Assembly: GCA_017451915.1 (NCBI GenBank)
Contig: JAFTNJ010000044.1
Span: 1-44,192 of the forward strand
Source of the DNA: Clostridia bacterium
GTDB taxonomy: Bacteria > Bacillota > Clostridia > Oscillospirales > CAG-272
Direction of reading: 5' to 3'
Length of the DNA: 44,192 nt
The notes under the pieces were generated by a model that was given only the letters and a program-made list of their open reading frames with translations, was not told the origin of the DNA and made no database searches. The position numbers were made by a program, and so were the translations under genes. Of the stretch, positions 23,869 through 34,756 are shown one piece after another (within the stretch, counting starts at the first letter, position 1; every line of letters starts with the position of its first letter).

Positions 23869-24702
23869 ATGTATCCGGTTGGTATTTCCTGTGGGGCTCC
23901 CATTTGCGAGGAGCTATTTCAACAACTTCGGGAGGGCGGCATCGAGCGCATTGAGGTTTCTTTGCGGCTCGATCCCAGCCTGGCCCTGGATTTTGAGGAG
24001 CTGAAGCGACTGTCTCTGGCGTACGGCGTGGAGCTTTGGTCCTTTCATTTGCCCTTTTCTCCCTTTGCCCAAATCGATCCCTCCCGTCCGGATCTGACTG
24101 AGGATACCCTGGCACTCCACAAGCTGCTGATCCAGCGGGGTACTGCCGTGGGGATCACCCGCTACGTGGTCCACGCCAGCGGCGAGCCCATCGCCGATGA
24201 CGAGCGTTCCGCGCGCATGGATTGTGCAAAGAGGAACCTGGCCGCCCTGGCTGCGTTTGCGGCGGAGAGAGGCGCGGTGGTGGCGGTAGAGGATCTGCCT
24301 CGCACCTGTCTGGGACGGAATTCCGAGGAGATTCTGGAGCTGCTTGACGCCCATCCTGCCCTGCGCGTCTGCCTGGATACCAACCATCTGTTGAGCGAAT
24401 CGCTGACCGACTTCATCGGGCGGGTGGGGGATAAGATCATTACCACCCACGTATCCGACTACGATTTTGTGGACGAGCGGCATTGGCTGCCCGGAGAGGG
24501 TCTGGTGGATTGGCCTGCCGTGGTGGAGGCCTTGAAGAAGGCGAACTATCAGGGCGCGTGGATATATGAGTTGGGGCTGAAGTGCCCCAAGACGTTGTCG
24601 CGGGAGCGGGATCTGGAGTATGCGGATTTTGGGCGCAACGCCGCCGAGATCTTTGAGGGACGTCCCATTACCAAATTGGGAACGCCTCTGCCAAAGGAAT
24701 AA
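23869..24702 (+). CDS. Sugar phosphate isomerase/epimerase-like TIM-barrel protein
   Basis: The start is ATG 23869 with GCGAGGTG before it; the frame is open further upstream but overlaps larA. The 277-aa product shows the xylose isomerase-like/AP endonuclease 2 barrel pattern. Likely metal ligands are in AVEDLP (Glu), VCLDTNH (Asp and His), TTHVSDYD (His) and IYELG (Glu). Family members isomerise or epimerise keto-sugars or phosphosugars. Cotranscription with the larA-like gene suggests one pathway. A second protein of this superfamily lies at 38718-39623. Confidence 0.85.
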   Translation: MYPVGISCGAPICEELFQQLREGGIERIEVSLRLDPSLALDFEELKRLSLAYGVELWSFHLPFSPFAQIDPSRPDLTEDTLALHKLLIQRGTAVGITRYVVHASGEPIADDERSARMDCAKRNLAALAAFAAERGAVVAVEDLPRTCLGRNSEEILELLDAHPALRVCLDTNHLLSESLTDFIGRVGDKIITTHVSDYDFVDERHWLPGEGLVDWPAVVEALKKANYQGAWIYELGLKCPKTLSRERDLEYADFGRNAAEIFEGRPITKLGTPLPKE

Positions 24703-24727
24703 AAGGGAAGGCAATACGAGAGGTGTT

Positions 24728-24848
24728 GGGATCTTGTAACGATAAACGTGTCATCCTGAGCGGAGAAAACGCCACAGTGCGGCGTTTTCGTAGCCGAACC
24801 CGACCATAGGGAGGGCGGCACGCGTAGCGTGACGGGATCTTGTAACGA
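24728..24848. repeat. Direct repeat pair bounding a short noncoding block
   Basis: GGGATCTTGTAACGA occurs at 24728-24742 and 24834-24848. The DNA between contains an imperfect hairpin around AACGCC/GGCGTT. It looks like a dispersed noncoding repeat; no gene is present. Confidence 0.5.
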
Positions 24849-24873
24849 ACCTTGCAATACCGATGCTTCATAC

Positions 24874-24918
24874 AAAGAACCCCGGCGGTGTCCATATGGA
24901 CACCGCCGGGGTTCTTTT
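24874..24918. terminator. Bidirectional terminator, 22-bp perfect palindrome
   Basis: Bases 24874-24895 are the exact reverse complement of 24896-24917. The stem starts with AAAGAACCCC and ends with TTCTTT, and T-rich DNA follows on the plus strand. It separates the convergent isomerase-like and SDR genes. Confidence 0.9.
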
Positions 24919-24931
24919 CTTCTTTTACAGA

Positions 24932-25732
24932 TCAAGGACGCAGTCCCATACCGCCCTCCAGGGTCAGGGTCTCGCCGTTCATATACTTAAAGTCGGGGTT
25001 TGCCAGCTGTACGCAAGCGCGGCCAATCTCGGTCTCGGGATCGGCGTAGTGACCTGCGGGGGGCATCTTTACGTTGGCCTTAAAGGCTTCGGGATAGGCC
25101 TTTTCAAAATTCTCCAGCTGGGAGGTCCAGGCCAGGGGGCATACCACGTTGGTGTTGATGCCGTCCTTTGCCCACTCGGTAGCGGCCACGCGGGAAAGAC
25201 CGCGAATGCCTTCCTTGGCGGCGGCGTAGGAGCACTGGCCGTAGTTGCCAAAGAGTCCCGCACCCGAGGCGAAGTTGATGATGCTGCCCCGGGTTTCCTT
25301 CAGGTAGGGGTAGCAGGCCTTCATATAGTAGAAGGTTGCGTACAGACCCGAGTACATGGCCAGGTTGAACTGCTCGGTGGTGTGATCCTGAATGGTCACG
25401 CCGGAGGCAGAGGCCTGGGCGTTGTTGATCAGTACGTCGATGCGACCGAATTCCTTGATTGCGGCCTCGGCCACGCCCTTGGCAATGGCCTCATTGTCGG
25501 CACCCTCGGAGATGTCGGCGGCCAGGGCCAGTACCCGAATGCCGTACAGGCGCTCCAGCTCCTCCTTGGCCTTTTCCAGCTTGGCAACGTTGCGTCCGGT
25601 AATTACCAGATTGGCACCTTCCTTTGCGTAGGCGGTGGCAATGCCGTATCCAATGGAGCCGCATCTTCCGTCCGAAAGGACGGCATAGCCGGCACCGGTA
25701 ATAATGGCGGTCTTATTCTTTAAAAAGCTCAT
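24932..25732 (-). CDS. SDR-family NAD(P)-dependent oxidoreductase
   Basis: ATG 25732 follows AAAGGAG. The 266-aa product has the short-chain dehydrogenase Rossmann motif in extended form (TGAGYAVLSDGRCGSIGYGI, with an insertion before the last glycines), the NNAQ motif in place of NNAG, the catalytic Ser in NFASGAG and the Y-x3-K in SYAAAKEG. The end GGMGLRP is typical. The insertion in the first glycine loop is unusual and could change coenzyme preference. It is monocistronic; the substrate is unknown but probably a sugar alcohol or hydroxy-compound, given the neighbours. Confidence 0.92.
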   Translation of the reverse strand: MSFLKNKTAIITGAGYAVLSDGRCGSIGYGIATAYAKEGANLVITGRNVAKLEKAKEELERLYGIRVLALAADISEGADNEAIAKGVAEAAIKEFGRIDVLINNAQASASGVTIQDHTTEQFNLAMYSGLYATFYYMKACYPYLKETRGSIINFASGAGLFGNYGQCSYAAAKEGIRGLSRVAATEWAKDGINTNVVCPLAWTSQLENFEKAYPEAFKANVKMPPAGHYADPETEIGRACVQLANPDFKYMNGETLTLEGGMGLRP

Positions 25733-25767
25733 GGTTGTCTCCTTTACGATTTCATGAATGTGTTCTT

Positions 25768-25796
25768 ATTATATCACGGGGAAGGAATTTTGTAAA
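25768..25796 (-). promoter_or_regulatory. Promoter of the SDR gene
   Basis: Minus strand: TTTACA (25796-25791), 17 bases, TATAAT (25773-25768). Confidence 0.8.
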
Positions 25797-25819
25797 GCGG
25801 TTTAAAAAAATTTCTCGGG

Positions 25820-27364
25820 TCAATCCTGATCCAGAGTTGCCTCGGCCTCGGCCTGGAGGGCTTCGTCATAGGAGAGCATGGGGGCAACGTTTTTCTTGCC
25901 CAGCTTGCGGTCCACGTAGTTTTTGGTCACCTTCAGTACCAGGGGGAAGAGGGAGAGAACACCGATGAGGTTGGGGATCATCATCAGGCCGTTGAAGGTG
26001 TCCGAGAGATCCCACGCCAGGCCTCCCTCCATCACGGCACCCGAAACGATCATGGCAACAAAGATCACCTTATAGACCTTTACGCCCTTGACACCAAAGA
26101 GGTATTCCACCGCCTTGGAGCCGTACTGCGACCAGCCCAGCACTGTGGTAAAGGCGAAGAAGAGCATGGCAATGGCAACGAACCAGGTGCCGGGAGCCCC
26201 AAAGAGCTGGCCAAAGGCCTGGGATACCAGGGTGTCGCCGTTGGCACCGGGCACCGGCGCACCGGTGGAGAGATCGATAAAGCCGGTGGAAAGCACCACC
26301 ACGGCGGTCATGGAGCAGACCACGAAGGTATCAAAGAAGACCTCAAAGATACCCCACATACCCTGCTTTACCGGCTCCTTTACGTTGGAGGAGGAGTGCA
26401 CCATCACCGAGGAGCCCAATCCTGCCTCGTTGGAGAAGACGCCGCGCTTAAAGCCCTGGGTCATGGTCTTTTTGATGAGCACGCCCAGGCCGCCGCCCAA
26501 AAAGGCCGCAGGGGTAAAGGCAAATTTAAAGATGGCGGCAAACATATCCCCAACCTTGGTGATATTCATTCCTAAAATCACCAGGGAGCCAATGACGTAG
26601 ACGATGGCCATAAAGGGAACCACCACCTCGGCAAAACGGGCAATGCGCTGCAGACCGCCGAGAATGATGAGCGCACCAATGATCAGAAGGGCCAGACCCA
26701 GCAGCAGGTGAATGACGTCGATCTCGGTGCCGGGAATGGTGCCCAGAGTAACGTTTTGGAAGAAGGCGGCGTCCATGTTCAGAACGATCTTGTTGATCTG
26801 TGCCATGTTACCAATGCCAAAGGAGGCGAGAATGGCAAAGCAGGCAAAAAGGAACGCCAGAACGTTGGCCACGGGGGAGAGCCACTTTTTGCCGTAGCGC
26901 TTGCCCAGTCCGTCCCGCAGGTAGTACATGGGGCCTCCCGACCACTCACCGTCCTTGTTGCGGCGGCGGTAGTAGATGCCCAGCAGGTTTTCCGAGAAGT
27001 TGGTCATCATGCCAAAGAAGGCGGCTACCCACATCCAGAACACCGCGCCGGGGCCGCCGGTTACAATGGCGGTGGCTACACCGGCAATGTTACCGGTGCC
27101 AATGGTGGCCGCCAGAGCGGCACACAGGGCCTGGAATTGGGAGATAGTCTTTCGGTCGGTATGCTTGGTACTGTTGCTATCCTTCTTAAAGATGCTGGCA
27201 ATGGTATGGGTCCACCAATGCTTCAGATGGGAGATTTGAAAGACCTTGGTTCCCAGGGTGAGCAGGATGCCGGTGCCAATGAGCAGGATCAGGCCGGGCA
27301 GACCCCATACCGCGTTGTTGATCACGCCGTTGACCGACGCGACGGTTTCCAAAAAACGTTCCAT
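25820..27364 (-). CDS. Alanine/glycine:sodium symporter (AGCS family)
   Basis: ATG 27364 follows GGAGGA. The 514-aa protein has about ten or eleven membrane helices and the AGCS signatures: IGTGNIAGVATAIVTGGPGA then FWMW, GPMYYLRDGLG, and the later SNEAGLGSS. These proteins import alanine or glycine with Na+. A tandem glycine riboswitch directly upstream points to glycine as the physiological ligand. The C-terminal tail is short and acidic. Confidence 0.96.
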   Translation of the reverse strand: MERFLETVASVNGVINNAVWGLPGLILLIGTGILLTLGTKVFQISHLKHWWTHTIASIFKKDSNSTKHTDRKTISQFQALCAALAATIGTGNIAGVATAIVTGGPGAVFWMWVAAFFGMMTNFSENLLGIYYRRRNKDGEWSGGPMYYLRDGLGKRYGKKWLSPVANVLAFLFACFAILASFGIGNMAQINKIVLNMDAAFFQNVTLGTIPGTEIDVIHLLLGLALLIIGALIILGGLQRIARFAEVVVPFMAIVYVIGSLVILGMNITKVGDMFAAIFKFAFTPAAFLGGGLGVLIKKTMTQGFKRGVFSNEAGLGSSVMVHSSSNVKEPVKQGMWGIFEVFFDTFVVCSMTAVVVLSTGFIDLSTGAPVPGANGDTLVSQAFGQLFGAPGTWFVAIAMLFFAFTTVLGWSQYGSKAVEYLFGVKGVKVYKVIFVAMIVSGAVMEGGLAWDLSDTFNGLMMIPNLIGVLSLFPLVLKVTKNYVDRKLGKKNVAPMLSYDEALQAEAEATLDQD

Positions 27365-27383
27365 GTGTGTTCCTCCAAAAAAT

Positions 27384-27419
27384 GAAAAAATGACGGGCCG
27401 CGCAAAGCACGACCCGTCA
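27384..27419 (-). terminator. Intrinsic terminator of the glycine riboswitch
   Basis: 13-bp stem 27391-27403 / 27407-27419. The two mismatches seen on the plus strand become G-U pairs in minus-strand RNA, and U6 follows (27390-27385), so it is built for the minus strand. It lies between aptamer 2 and the RBS. Confidence 0.88.
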
Positions 27420-27450
27420 AAAAAACATTGTCCGAAAAAAAGATTTCTTC

Positions 27451-27608
27451 TTTGTCCTTTTGCCTGAGAGTTTGGCGTGATTTACGCTTGCACCTTCGGC
27501 CCCCAATTCAATGGGTGTCTCCAAAGCTCTGTCGGTATGCAGTCCTCGTCCTTGCGGGCACCTGAGAGCGTTACTCCTTCGGCTGTGAAACCACAATTTC
27601 CTGCATAC
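27451..27608 (-). promoter_or_regulatory. Tandem glycine riboswitch
   Basis: On the minus strand the conserved aptamer cores occur twice: GCCGAAGG (27583-27576 and 27500-27493) and CTCTCAGG (27568-27561 and 27470-27463), as in the gcvT-type glycine riboswitch. The outer P1 stem of aptamer 1 is visible as GTATGCAG/CTGCATAC (27601-27608 with 27535-27542). Aptamer 2 covers about 27451-27530. With the terminator downstream, glycine probably sets read-through into the symporter gene. The sign is not provable by eye: such switches are OFF before transporters and ON before cleavage genes. Confidence 0.95.
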
Positions 27609-27637
27609 GTCATACAGATTATTTGATTATGTGCCAC

Positions 27638-27666
27638 ATTATACTACAAAATTCGGACTTTTGCAA
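27638..27666 (-). promoter_or_regulatory. Promoter of the riboswitch-symporter unit
   Basis: Minus strand: TTGCAA (27666-27661), 17 bases, TATAAT (27643-27638). Confidence 0.8.
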
Positions 27667-27706
27667 GAGCTTTTTGCAAAAAAGGCGTTTTTTGTAGGAG
27701 AAACCA

Positions 27707-27734
27707 AAGAAAGGACGCCAAAGCCTCCTTTCTT
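27707..27734 (-). terminator. Possible terminator after the beta-galactosidase gene
   Basis: Arms AAGAAAGGA (27707-27715) and TCCTTTCTT (27726-27734), perfect 9 bp, followed on the minus strand by a weak T-rich tail. Confidence 0.45.
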
Positions 27735-27744
27735 CTGTGATATC

Positions 27745-30830
<3,086 letters not shown>

Positions 30831-30834
30831 GAGA

Positions 30835-30879
30835 AAAAACGGTGCTGTAAGCTTTTGCGGCTTTATGAGCACCGTTTTT
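30835..30879 (-). terminator. Terminator after the XRE-PolC fusion gene
   Basis: 12-bp arms 30835-30846 / 30868-30879, ending in a T run on the minus strand. Confidence 0.75.
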
Positions 30880-30887
30880 GTAATTTA

Positions 30888-32330
30888 TTAGAGATGGCCC
30901 CGGCGGAGCTTGCAAGAAAAGATCTCTTGAAATTCCTTTGGATAGTGTATCTTATACCACATTAGCGTCGCTGCAATCCGGGCGTGGGTGACGCCGTGGG
31001 CCTTGGGAAACAGGTATTTGATCTTTTCAACAGAGTCCGGAAACCATTCCTCCACGCCAAGCAGCTGCAGCTGCTCGCGCAGATCGGCAGGGAGGCCGTT
31101 TTTGGCGTAGATCCCTCGGCGAGTGTCCTCCATGATTTTATAGGAGAGCCCAAGGCCGCTGATCCCCCGAGCGAGGGCGGCCTCCCGCACTCTGCAAAAG
31201 ACGTCGTCCCGATAGGCGATCAGGCGGCCTACGGGAACCCCCTGACGATGCAACTGTGCGGCGTTGTTTTGCCAGGTTCCGCTGCCGTGGGCAAAGCCCA
31301 ACAGCTGGAGCAGATCGTGAAAGCTGCTCGGGCAGGTCGTATGAAGAAGCTGCTTTATAAACTCCGAGCCGAATTCGGGGATCCCTTCCACGTTCCCTTT
31401 TTGAAATTCTGCAAGGATTTCGGGATTGGCAAATCGAACTCGCTCAAAAGAGGTTGCCGTGGCGGCTTCCAGGGCCTCATAGGAGGCAAATGCAGGGTTG
31501 GCGCAAAGAGAAATGGTGCAATCCGAGTGTTGGGAGGACACGGTCCATGAGGTTGCCCGATGGTCTTCCCGTTCGGTTACCGTAGTAACGCAATCCTTAA
31601 AGTAATACTCCAGGAGGGATTTGGCAGTATCAAAAAACTCGGGTGAGAGCGAAATCGCAAAGCTTGGATGTCGTTGCGCCACATGACGGAAGGACTCAAA
31701 GGGAATATCGTGTCCATCCCCCACCGTCATCGTGCCGCACGAACAGCTTTGCGCGGGAAGATCCCAGCCGTCTTTTACGCTGGAATCAAAAAGCACGGCA
31801 TGGCAATTTGGACAGAAGAAATGCGGAGGGAGCGGATTGACGTTTGTGGCCCCCAGCAGATAGGCCACGAGGGACGTGCCCGCCCAGCCGCTTAATCGGA
31901 TCTGCTTGTTGCGTTGTTTCGCTTTTGCCGAAAGGGTTGCAAGCAGATCAAAATAGACGATCAGATCCGTATGCTGCAGCTCGGCTTGTTCGGCAAAAAA
32001 ACGGTCGGAAATCGCAATGGGAACGGGGTCTCCGTAGCGCTCTCGCATGGTGTCGTATGCCTTTTTCCACAGCTGCTTTTTGGTTGCGAAGGGCCCCTTG
32101 GAGCTTTGCTTTTCCACCGAGCGGTATTTGCAGGAAAGAAGCTCGTCCACACTGACGCCTAACGCCTCACCAATTTGGTACAAGATGCCGATCTGGGGCT
32201 TGGAGAGGCCGGTTTCCCATTTGGAAACTGCCTTGTCGGATACCCCCACCAACGCACCCAGCTGATACTGTGTCAAGCCTCTGCGCAAGCGGGCTTCGTG
32301 TAGAAAATCGCCAAAATTACGGTTGGTCAT
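30888..32330 (-). CDS. XRE regulator fused to a degenerate PolC (DNA polymerase III alpha) core
   Basis: Start ATG 32330 follows GAAGGAGG (480 aa). Residues 4-65 are an XRE helix-turn-helix (RRGLTQYQLGALVGVSDKAV, SKWETGLSKPQ). From about residue 86 to the end the sequence follows the PolC catalytic core: RERYGDPVP, NPLPPHFFCPNC, a zinc site (C173, C176, C196, C198), GDGHDIPFESF, GIPEFG, GFAHGSGTWQNNA, YRDDVF, KIMEDTRRG, SVEKIKYLFPKAH. PolC's PHP, exonuclease and OB parts and its C-terminal HhH/clamp-binding tail are absent. The catalytic PDIDLNFSG is SFAISLS here (223-229), and the second Asp region (LKLDILGHDD) is missing. It is therefore very unlikely to polymerise DNA. It probably binds DNA through the HTH and may sense nucleotides, primer-template or replisome proteins. 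Divergent from pepF; not operonic. Confidence 0.88.
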   Translation of the reverse strand: MTNRNFGDFLHEARLRRGLTQYQLGALVGVSDKAVSKWETGLSKPQIGILYQIGEALGVSVDELLSCKYRSVEKQSSKGPFATKKQLWKKAYDTMRERYGDPVPIAISDRFFAEQAELQHTDLIVYFDLLATLSAKAKQRNKQIRLSGWAGTSLVAYLLGATNVNPLPPHFFCPNCHAVLFDSSVKDGWDLPAQSCSCGTMTVGDGHDIPFESFRHVAQRHPSFAISLSPEFFDTAKSLLEYYFKDCVTTVTEREDHRATSWTVSSQHSDCTISLCANPAFASYEALEAATATSFERVRFANPEILAEFQKGNVEGIPEFGSEFIKQLLHTTCPSSFHDLLQLLGFAHGSGTWQNNAAQLHRQGVPVGRLIAYRDDVFCRVREAALARGISGLGLSYKIMEDTRRGIYAKNGLPADLREQLQLLGVEEWFPDSVEKIKYLFPKAHGVTHARIAATLMWYKIHYPKEFQEIFSCKLRRGHL

Positions 32331-32356
32331 ACAATCCTCCTTCGGGGGTTTTCTAT

Positions 32357-32385
32357 ATTGTAGCACGAATCCACCCGTTTGACAA
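32357..32385 (-). promoter_or_regulatory. Promoter of the XRE-PolC gene
   Basis: Minus strand: TTGTCA (32385-32380), 17 bases, TACAAT (32362-32357). It is about 70 bases from the divergent pepF promoter, so the regulator could control both. Confidence 0.75.
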
Positions 32386-32456
32386 GAGACAAGGTCTCTA
32401 CCGTTGGTGGAAAAGGATCGGGGAGATTCCTTCCTCTTCTATTTTTCTTGCGGTAC

Positions 32457-32485
32457 TTGCAAATCCCCGGGAAATGTTGTATAAT
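32457..32485 (+). promoter_or_regulatory. Promoter of pepF
   Basis: TTGCAA (32457-32462), 17 bases, TATAAT (32480-32485). Confidence 0.75.
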
Positions 32486-32519
32486 GGAGGCACAGTAAAA
32501 ACGAATGGAGGACCGCTTT

Positions 32520-34280
32520 ATGTATAACGAATGGTCATTGGATATTTTGTATCGGGGAGCCGAGGATCCCGCGCTGGAGGCCGATCTTGCCACGCTCGAG
32601 GCTACGGTAGCCGAGTATAAGACGGTGATCGCCTCTCTGGATGCCGGTGACCCCGTGGGCTCCCTGCGCCGCGCCATCGACGTCAAGGAGCGCATGGGTC
32701 TGCTCACCCGCCGCCTGGCCGGCTTCTTCAGCCTGCGCCGCTCCACCAACGCCACCGACCCTCTGGGGGCCAAGTATATGACCAAGATCCAGGCACTCCT
32801 GGCGGGCAACGCCAAGGAGCACGTGCTTTTTGAAAAGTTTGTGGGAGGCATTGAGGATCTGGAGAGCGTGATCGCAAAGGATCCCGTGCTTTCCCAGTAT
32901 GGGTTCTATTTTTCCGAGATCCAGCAGTCGATCTCCCATAATCTGAGCGACGAGGCCGAGGCGGTCTTTGCCAAGCTCAACATCAGCGGCGGCAAGGCGT
33001 GGGGGGATCTCTTCTCCTATCTTACCGCCAACGTGGAGGTGGAATATAAGGGGAAAAAGACGACCCTTTCGGCCATTCGCGGCCAGGCCGAGAGTGACGA
33101 CGCCGAGGAGCGCCGTACGGCCTACGAGGCAGAGTTGGCCTGCTACTCCAAGATCAAGGATTCCATTGCCTTTGCGCTGAACAGCATCAAGGCCCAGGTC
33201 AACACCGAGGCCGAGCTCCGCGGCTACGCCAGCCCCCTGGATATGACCCTGGAGCACTCGCGTATGAAGCGGGAGACCCTGGAGGCTATGCTGGAGGCCA
33301 TGCGGGAGTATCTGCCCAAATTCCATGAGTATCTCCGCCATAAGGCCAAGCTGTTGGGCTATAAAAAGGGGTTGCCTTGGTATGAGCTCTTTGCCCCCAT
33401 GGGCGAGGCGGGAGGCAAGACCTTTACCGTGGAGGAGGCGCACAAGTATCTCGTTGAGCACTTTGAAAGCTTTGCCCCCGATCTGGCGGCCATGGTGGAC
33501 AAGGCCTTCCGGGAGGATTGGATCGATTTCTATCCCCGCGCGGGCAAGGTGGGCGGTGCCTTCTGCTCCAATCTGCCCTTCGTTCAGCAGAGCCGCATTC
33601 TCACCAACTTCTCGGGCAGCTTTGGCTCGGTGGTCACCCTGGCACACGAGCTGGGGCACGCCTACCACGGTCAGCAGATCCAGGATCACCGTCCCCTCAA
33701 TACCGGCTACACCATGCCGGTGGCCGAAACGGCCTCCAACTTTAACGAGCTGATCATCGTCAACGATGCCATTGCCAAGGCGAAGGGCGGCGAAAAGATC
33801 CGCTTGATTGAAAGCCAGATCCAGGATTGCACCCAGATCATTGCCGACATCTATTCCCGCTTCCTGTTTGAGGACGAGGTCATTCGCCGCAGAAAGAACA
33901 CCTTCCTCTTTGCCAAGGAGCTGGAGGAGATCATGCTGAACGCCCAAAAGGAGGCCTACGGCGACGGATTGGATCCCGATCTGCTCCATCCTTATATGTG
34001 GTGCTGCAAGAGCCATTATTACAGCGCGGGGCTCAGCTATTACAACTTCCCCTACGCCTTCGGCGGACTCTTCTCCCGCGGACTTTACGCCAAGTATCTG
34101 GAGGAGGGCGAGGCCTTCCTGCCCAAGTACCGGGCTCTGCTGCAGGCCACCACGGTGGACACGGTGGAGAACGTGGCCGGTATTGCAGGTATTGACCTGA
34201 CCCGGCCCGATTTCTGGCGCACCAGCCTGCAAATGATTGCCGACCGCATCGACGAATTCATTGCCGAAACCGGTAAATAA
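32520..34280 (+). CDS. pepF: Oligoendopeptidase F (M3 metallopeptidase)
   Basis: I take ATG 32520 (MYNEWSL), eight bases after GGAGG; the in-frame ATG at 32505 overlaps that RBS. The 586-aa product is helical, with the M3 zinc motif H376-E377-x2-H380 in LAHELGHAYHG and the third ligand region about 25 residues later (ETASNFNELI). The C-terminal SYYNFPYAFGGLF segment is typical of PepF. It is a cytoplasmic zinc peptidase that trims short peptides. It is monocistronic. Confidence 0.95.
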   Translation: MYNEWSLDILYRGAEDPALEADLATLEATVAEYKTVIASLDAGDPVGSLRRAIDVKERMGLLTRRLAGFFSLRRSTNATDPLGAKYMTKIQALLAGNAKEHVLFEKFVGGIEDLESVIAKDPVLSQYGFYFSEIQQSISHNLSDEAEAVFAKLNISGGKAWGDLFSYLTANVEVEYKGKKTTLSAIRGQAESDDAEERRTAYEAELACYSKIKDSIAFALNSIKAQVNTEAELRGYASPLDMTLEHSRMKRETLEAMLEAMREYLPKFHEYLRHKAKLLGYKKGLPWYELFAPMGEAGGKTFTVEEAHKYLVEHFESFAPDLAAMVDKAFREDWIDFYPRAGKVGGAFCSNLPFVQQSRILTNFSGSFGSVVTLAHELGHAYHGQQIQDHRPLNTGYTMPVAETASNFNELIIVNDAIAKAKGGEKIRLIESQIQDCTQIIADIYSRFLFEDEVIRRRKNTFLFAKELEEIMLNAQKEAYGDGLDPDLLHPYMWCCKSHYYSAGLSYYNFPYAFGGLFSRGLYAKYLEEGEAFLPKYRALLQATTVDTVENVAGIAGIDLTRPDFWRTSLQMIADRIDEFIAETGK

Positions 34281-34331
34281 GGAAGGATCGGTACCCGTTT
34301 TACCCAACTTCTCATAAAGAAGGTTACGCTC

Positions 34332-34590
34332 GTAGCGGGCGTTCACAGAACGCCCCTACAATCAAAACCACCGGTTCAACCGGTGGTTTGCACAGCCCCT
34401 GTAAGGGGCTATTACCGGCTTAACCCCTCAAAGGGGCACCGAATTATATCATCGCATCACGCACTGCACCCCGTAAACGGGTGTTATCAAAAGGGCTCTC
34501 CCTTTGGGAGAGCTCCCGCGTCAGCGGGTGAGAGGGGCTCTTTCCCTCTCCGTCTTGCTCCGCAATCCACCTCTCCCTAAGGGAGAGGCT
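34332..34590. repeat. Cluster of seven dispersed palindromic repeats
   Basis: Consecutive hairpins: GTAG/CTAC-bounded GGGCGTT-cacag-AACGCCC (34332-34359); AAACCACCGGTT palindrome (34365-34389); AGCCCCT-gta-AGGGGCT (34394-34410); CCCCT-caa-AGGGG (34424-34436); CACCC...GGGTG (34467-34483); GCTCTCCC-ttt-GGGAGAGC (34495-34513); CCTCTCCCT/AGGGAGAGG (34570-34588). There is no gene. It looks like a composite of REP-type elements inserted between convergent genes. Confidence 0.65.
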
Positions 34591-34686
34591 TTCTTTTGGG
34601 CTCGCTTATAGCTCGCCCATCTTGTTCATCGCTCCGCTCGTTTCCCGCTCCCCTGGTAGAACCAGGGTTTTATTTGGGATATCAAG

Positions 34687-34726
34687 CAAACATCGGCAGA
34701 GATGTTGTTTTCTCTGCCGATGTTTG
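34687..34726. terminator. Terminator between pepF and the alpha-galactosidase gene
   Basis: Perfect 16-bp stem CAAACATCGGCAGAGA with its complement (34687-34702, 34711-34726). T-rich DNA flanks it on both strands, so it can serve both genes. Confidence 0.8.
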
Positions 34727-34756
34727 TTATTGGTTGATCCAATTGGGGGAGACTCC

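Noticed and set aside
30888-32366. Functional replicative polymerase PolC
   Set aside because: The catalytic Asp motifs are absent, as are the exonuclease, PHP and clamp-binding parts, and an XRE domain leads the protein.
32535-34346. 603-codon minus-strand frame
   Set aside because: Antisense to pepF, whose HELGH motif and RBS are convincing.
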